64,000 nucleotides of DNA from Streptomyces tanashiensis (GTDB taxonomy: Bacteria > Actinomycetota > Actinomycetes > Streptomycetales > Streptomycetaceae), in assembly GCF_014648895.1 (NCBI RefSeq), contig NZ_BMRZ01000001.1, positions 806,001 through 870,000 on the forward strand. Reading direction: 5' to 3'. Below the pieces are notes generated by a model. That model saw nothing but the letters and a program-made list of their open reading frames with translations, did no database searches and had not been told where the DNA came from. Shown one piece after another: positions 61,853-64,000 of this stretch; the stretch's first letter is position 1, and each line of letters starts with the position of its first letter. The position numbers and the translations under genes were made by a program.

Positions 61853-62551
61853 ATGACATTCGTGCAAATCATCGACTGCAAGACGAGCCGGGTCGAGGAC
61901 CTGAACCGGCTCATGGACCGGTGGGTCGAGCAGACCAAGGGCAAGCGCACCGCGACGCACAGCATCGTCGGCAAGGACCGTTCGGACGCCTCCCACGTCG
62001 TGGAGATCGTCGAGTTCCCCTCGTACGACGTGGCCATGCGGAATTCGCAGCTCCCCGAGACCGACCGGATCTTCCGGGAGATGGTCGCGCTCTGTGACGA
62101 GATGCCGACCTTCACGGACCTGGACGTCGTCCGGGACGAGCAGATGTACAAGGCGGCCTCGCGCCGGTTCTTCGAGCTGATCTCGACCGCCGGGGAGCTT
62201 CCGCCGCTCGACGAGGTGTTCGCCGAGGGGTACCACGACCACGATCCGAGCAACCCGAGCGACTCGTACGGCATGGACGCGCTGCGGCGCGAGGCCGAGA
62301 TGTGGCGGGCCGCGTTCGACTTCACCTTCACCGTCGAGGACCAGATCGCCGACGGCGACCGGGTCTGCACCCGCTGGACCTGGAACGGAACCCATGTCGG
62401 CGACTTCATGGGGATCCAGCCCACCGGGATGGAGGTGACCATGACCGGGATGGTCGTCCACCGCTTCCGGGAGGACGGCAAGGCCGTCGAGGGCTGGTGG
62501 CAGTACGACCTGATGGGGCTCATGGGGCAGCTCGGCGTCGAGATGGCGTGA
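61853..62551 (+). CDS. SnoaL-like protein with N-terminal ABM-like domain
   Basis: A 232-residue protein of two parts. Residues 1-95 (MTFVQIIDCKTSRVEDLNRLMDRWVEQ ... FPSYDVAMRNSQLPETDRIFREM) read as a dimeric alpha/beta-barrel domain. Residues 105-230 are a SnoaL-type cone fold (EVFAEGYHDHDPSNP ... WRAAFDFTFTVEDQIADGDRVCTRWTWNGTHVGDFMGIQPTG), the 'ester cyclase' group. It may bind or isomerise a small molecule; catalysis is not shown. It starts 52 bp from the divergent STAND gene; the two may share a control region. GGGAGG precedes the ATG. Confidence 0.85.
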   Translation: MTFVQIIDCKTSRVEDLNRLMDRWVEQTKGKRTATHSIVGKDRSDASHVVEIVEFPSYDVAMRNSQLPETDRIFREMVALCDEMPTFTDLDVVRDEQMYKAASRRFFELISTAGELPPLDEVFAEGYHDHDPSNPSDSYGMDALRREAEMWRAAFDFTFTVEDQIADGDRVCTRWTWNGTHVGDFMGIQPTGMEVTMTGMVVHRFREDGKAVEGWWQYDLMGLMGQLGVEMA

Positions 62552-62559
62552 GACGGCAG

Positions 62560-62598
62560 CGAGGCCCGGTGCCCCCGCGACGGGGGCACCGGGCCTCG
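62560..62598. terminator. Bidirectional terminator, SnoaL gene / groEL
   Basis: A perfect 18-bp stem: CGAGGCCCGGTGCCCCCG (62560-62577), three-base loop, complement 62581-62598. It lies between convergent genes. Confidence 0.92.
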
Positions 62599-62643
62599 GC
62601 TGTGAGCTACGAGCGGTGAGCTACGCGCCCTGGGCTACGAGCC

Positions 62644-64000
62644 TCAGTGGGAGTGGCCGTGACCGTGGCCGTGGCCGTGGTCCGCCGGCTCCTCTTCCTT
62701 CTTCTCCACCACGAGGGTCTCGGTGGTGAGGAGGAGGGAGGCGATCGAGGCGGCGTTCTCCAGGGCGGAGCGCGTCACCTTCACCGGGTCGATGACGCCG
62801 GCCTTGACCAGGTCGCCGTACTCGCCGGTCGCGGCGTTGAAGCCCTGGCCCTTGTCGAGCTCGGCCACCTTCGAGGTGATGACGTAGCCCTCGAGGCCGG
62901 CGTTCTCGGCGATCCAGCGCAGCGGCTCGACGGCAGCGCGGCGGACGACCGCGACACCGGTGGCCTCGTCGCCGGTCTTGTCGAGGTTGCCCTCGAGGAC
63001 CTTGACGGCGTGGACGAGCGCGGAGCCACCACCGGAGACGATGCCCTCCTCGACCGCGGCGCGGGTCGCGGAGATGGCGTCCTCCAGACGGTGCTTCTTC
63101 TCCTTCAGCTCCACCTCGGTGGCGGCGCCGACCTTGATGACGCACACGCCGCCGGCGAGCTTCGCGAGGCGCTCCTGGAGCTTCTCGCGGTCCCAGTCGG
63201 AGTCCGTGGACTCGATCTCGGCCTTGATCTGACCGACGCGACCGGCGATGTCCTCGGCGTTGCCGCCACCGTCGACGATGGTGGTGGAGTCCTTGGTGAT
63301 GGTCACGCGGCGAGCGGTGCCCAGCACGTCGAGACCGGCCTGGTCGAGCTTGAGGCCGACCTCCTCGGCGATGACGGTGGCGCCGGTGAGCGTCGCCATG
63401 TCGCCGAGCATCGCCTTGCGGCGGTCGCCGAAGCCGGGGGCCTTGACGGCCACGGCGTTGAAGGTGCCACGGATCTTGTTGACGACGAGGGTGGAGAGGG
63501 CCTCGCCCTCGACGTCCTCGGCGATGATCAGGAGCGGCTTGCTGGCGCCGGCCTGGATGACCTTCTCCAGGATGGGCAGCAGGTCCTGGATCGAGGAGAT
63601 CTTGCCCTGGTTGATCAGGATGTACGGGTCGTCGAGGACGGCCTCCATACGCTCCTGGTCGGTCACCATGTACGGGGACAGGTAGCCCTTGTCGAAGGCC
63701 ATGCCCTCGGTGAAGTCGAGCTCCAGGCCGAAGGTGTTGGACTCCTCGACGGTGATGACACCGTCCTTGCCGACCTTGTCCATCGCCTCGGCGATGAGCT
63801 CGCCGACCTGCTGGTCCTGCGCGGAGAGCGCGGCGACGGCGGCGATGTCGGACTTGTCCTCGATCGGGCGCGCGGTGGCGAGGAGCTCGTCGGAGACGGC
63901 CTTGACGGCGGCGTCGATGCCCTTCTTCAGGGCGGCCGGGGAGGCGCCGGCGGCGACGTTGCGCAGACCCTCGCGGACCAGGGCCTGGGCGAGCACGGTG
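62644..64000 (-). CDS. groEL: Chaperonin GroEL with His-rich C-terminus, 3' part
   Basis: The C-terminal 450 or so residues of a 60-kDa chaperonin; roughly the first 90 residues lie beyond the right edge. Family blocks are [75 protein letters not shown] and the ATP-site Asp region VVDELEK-equivalent [19 protein letters not shown]. The tail is [11 protein letters not shown] instead of the Gly-Met repeat of E. coli GroEL, as in actinobacterial GroEL1 encoded behind groES. Position after whiD matches S. coelicolor groEL1. groES and any CIRCE operator would lie outside the window. Confidence 0.94.
   Translation of the reverse strand, partial: TVLAQALVREGLRNVAAGASPAALKKGIDAAVKAVSDELLATARPIEDKSDIAAVAALSAQDQQVGELIAEAMDKVGKDGVITVEESNTFGLELDFTEGMAFDKGYLSPYMVTDQERMEAVLDDPYILINQGKISSIQDLLPILEKVIQAGASKPLLIIAEDVEGEALSTLVVNKIRGTFNAVAVKAPGFGDRRKAMLGDMATLTGATVIAEEVGLKLDQAGLDVLGTARRVTITKDSTTIVDGGGNAEDIAGRVGQIKAEIESTDSDWDREKLQERLAKLAGGVCVIKVGAATEVELKEKKHRLEDAISATRAAVEEGIVSGGGSALVHAVKVLEGNLDKTGDEATGVAVVRRAAVEPLRWIAENAGLEGYVITSKVAELDKGQGFNAATGEYGDLVKAGVIDPVKVTRSALENAASIASLLLTTETLVVEKKEEEPADHGHGHGHGHSH

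Noticed and set aside
58252..62097. 1281-codon rightward frame opposite the STAND gene, and similar long frames at 2505-5138, 5279-6988, 14.0-16.9 kb and 33.7-36.9 kb
   Set aside because: Mirror frames caused by GC-rich third positions of the real genes; composition is Arg/Gly/Pro-rich with no domain.

Overview
The window is very high-GC actinobacterial chromosome, almost certainly Streptomyces. It carries the sporulation regulators bldM and whiD, a stand-alone isobutyryl-CoA mutase small subunit, several membrane Ser/Thr kinases, a sugar importer with no ATPase gene of its own, and a groEL with a His-rich tail. The order sucC ... icmB ... pcrA ... guaA ... glpD ... guaB ... bldM-whiD ... groEL matches, from memory, the S. 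coelicolor core region around SCO4808-SCO4762. I saw no insertion sequence, prophage, CRISPR array, rRNA or tRNA.

Layout. (1) 0-10 kb: the 5' part of sucC, then a two-armed cassette. The leftward arm is a MoxR-type AAA+ ATPase, a DUF5682 protein and a vWA protein, joined by ATGA overlaps. The rightward arm is a SWIM zinc-finger protein and a DUF5691 protein. A small lipoprotein gene lies between the arms. (2) 10-18 kb: icmB, an alpha/beta hydrolase, an M23 peptidase, helicase pcrA, a small membrane protein and an NlpC/P60 hydrolase. (3) 18-24 kb: a PspC-type histidine kinase and response regulator divergent from a PspC membrane protein, then DoxX and other membrane proteins. (4) 24-31.6 kb: a class II aldolase, guaA, a chorismate mutase behind an apparent attenuator, a GMC oxidoreductase and a semialdehyde dehydrogenase. 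(5) 31.8-41.4 kb: two receptor kinases flanking a pseudokinase, then glpD. (6) 41.6-48.1 kb: a nucleotide-sugar dehydrogenase homologue lacking its catalytic Cys, guaB3, guaB, a sigma factor, bldM and whiD. (7) 48-58 kb: LysR, MOSC and SDR genes, then a sugar locus (DUF2264, DeoR/LacI-type regulator, ABC importer, 2-hydroxyacid dehydrogenase). (8) 58-64 kb: a STAND/NLR-like NTPase, a SnoaL-fold protein and the 3' part of groEL.

The most interesting signal is regulatory. Both arms of the MoxR/vWA/DUF5682 + SWIM/DUF5691 cassette, and pcrA about 9 kb away, carry promoter elements matching the actinobacterial LexA-independent DNA-damage motif (PafBC or RecA-NDp type, TTGTCRGTG-N8-TANNNT). This makes the uncharacterised cassette a candidate DNA-damage-responsive ATPase/vWA system. 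Other leads are: an apparently leaderless Phe/Tyr leader peptide with a terminator before the chorismate mutase; an 18-of-23-base promoter match shared by whiD and the degenerate sugar-dehydrogenase gene; a pseudokinase whose activation segment is replaced by about 390 disordered residues; a NLR-like protein with a candidate amyloid-type N-terminal motif; and a TTCGATC operator family in the sugar locus.
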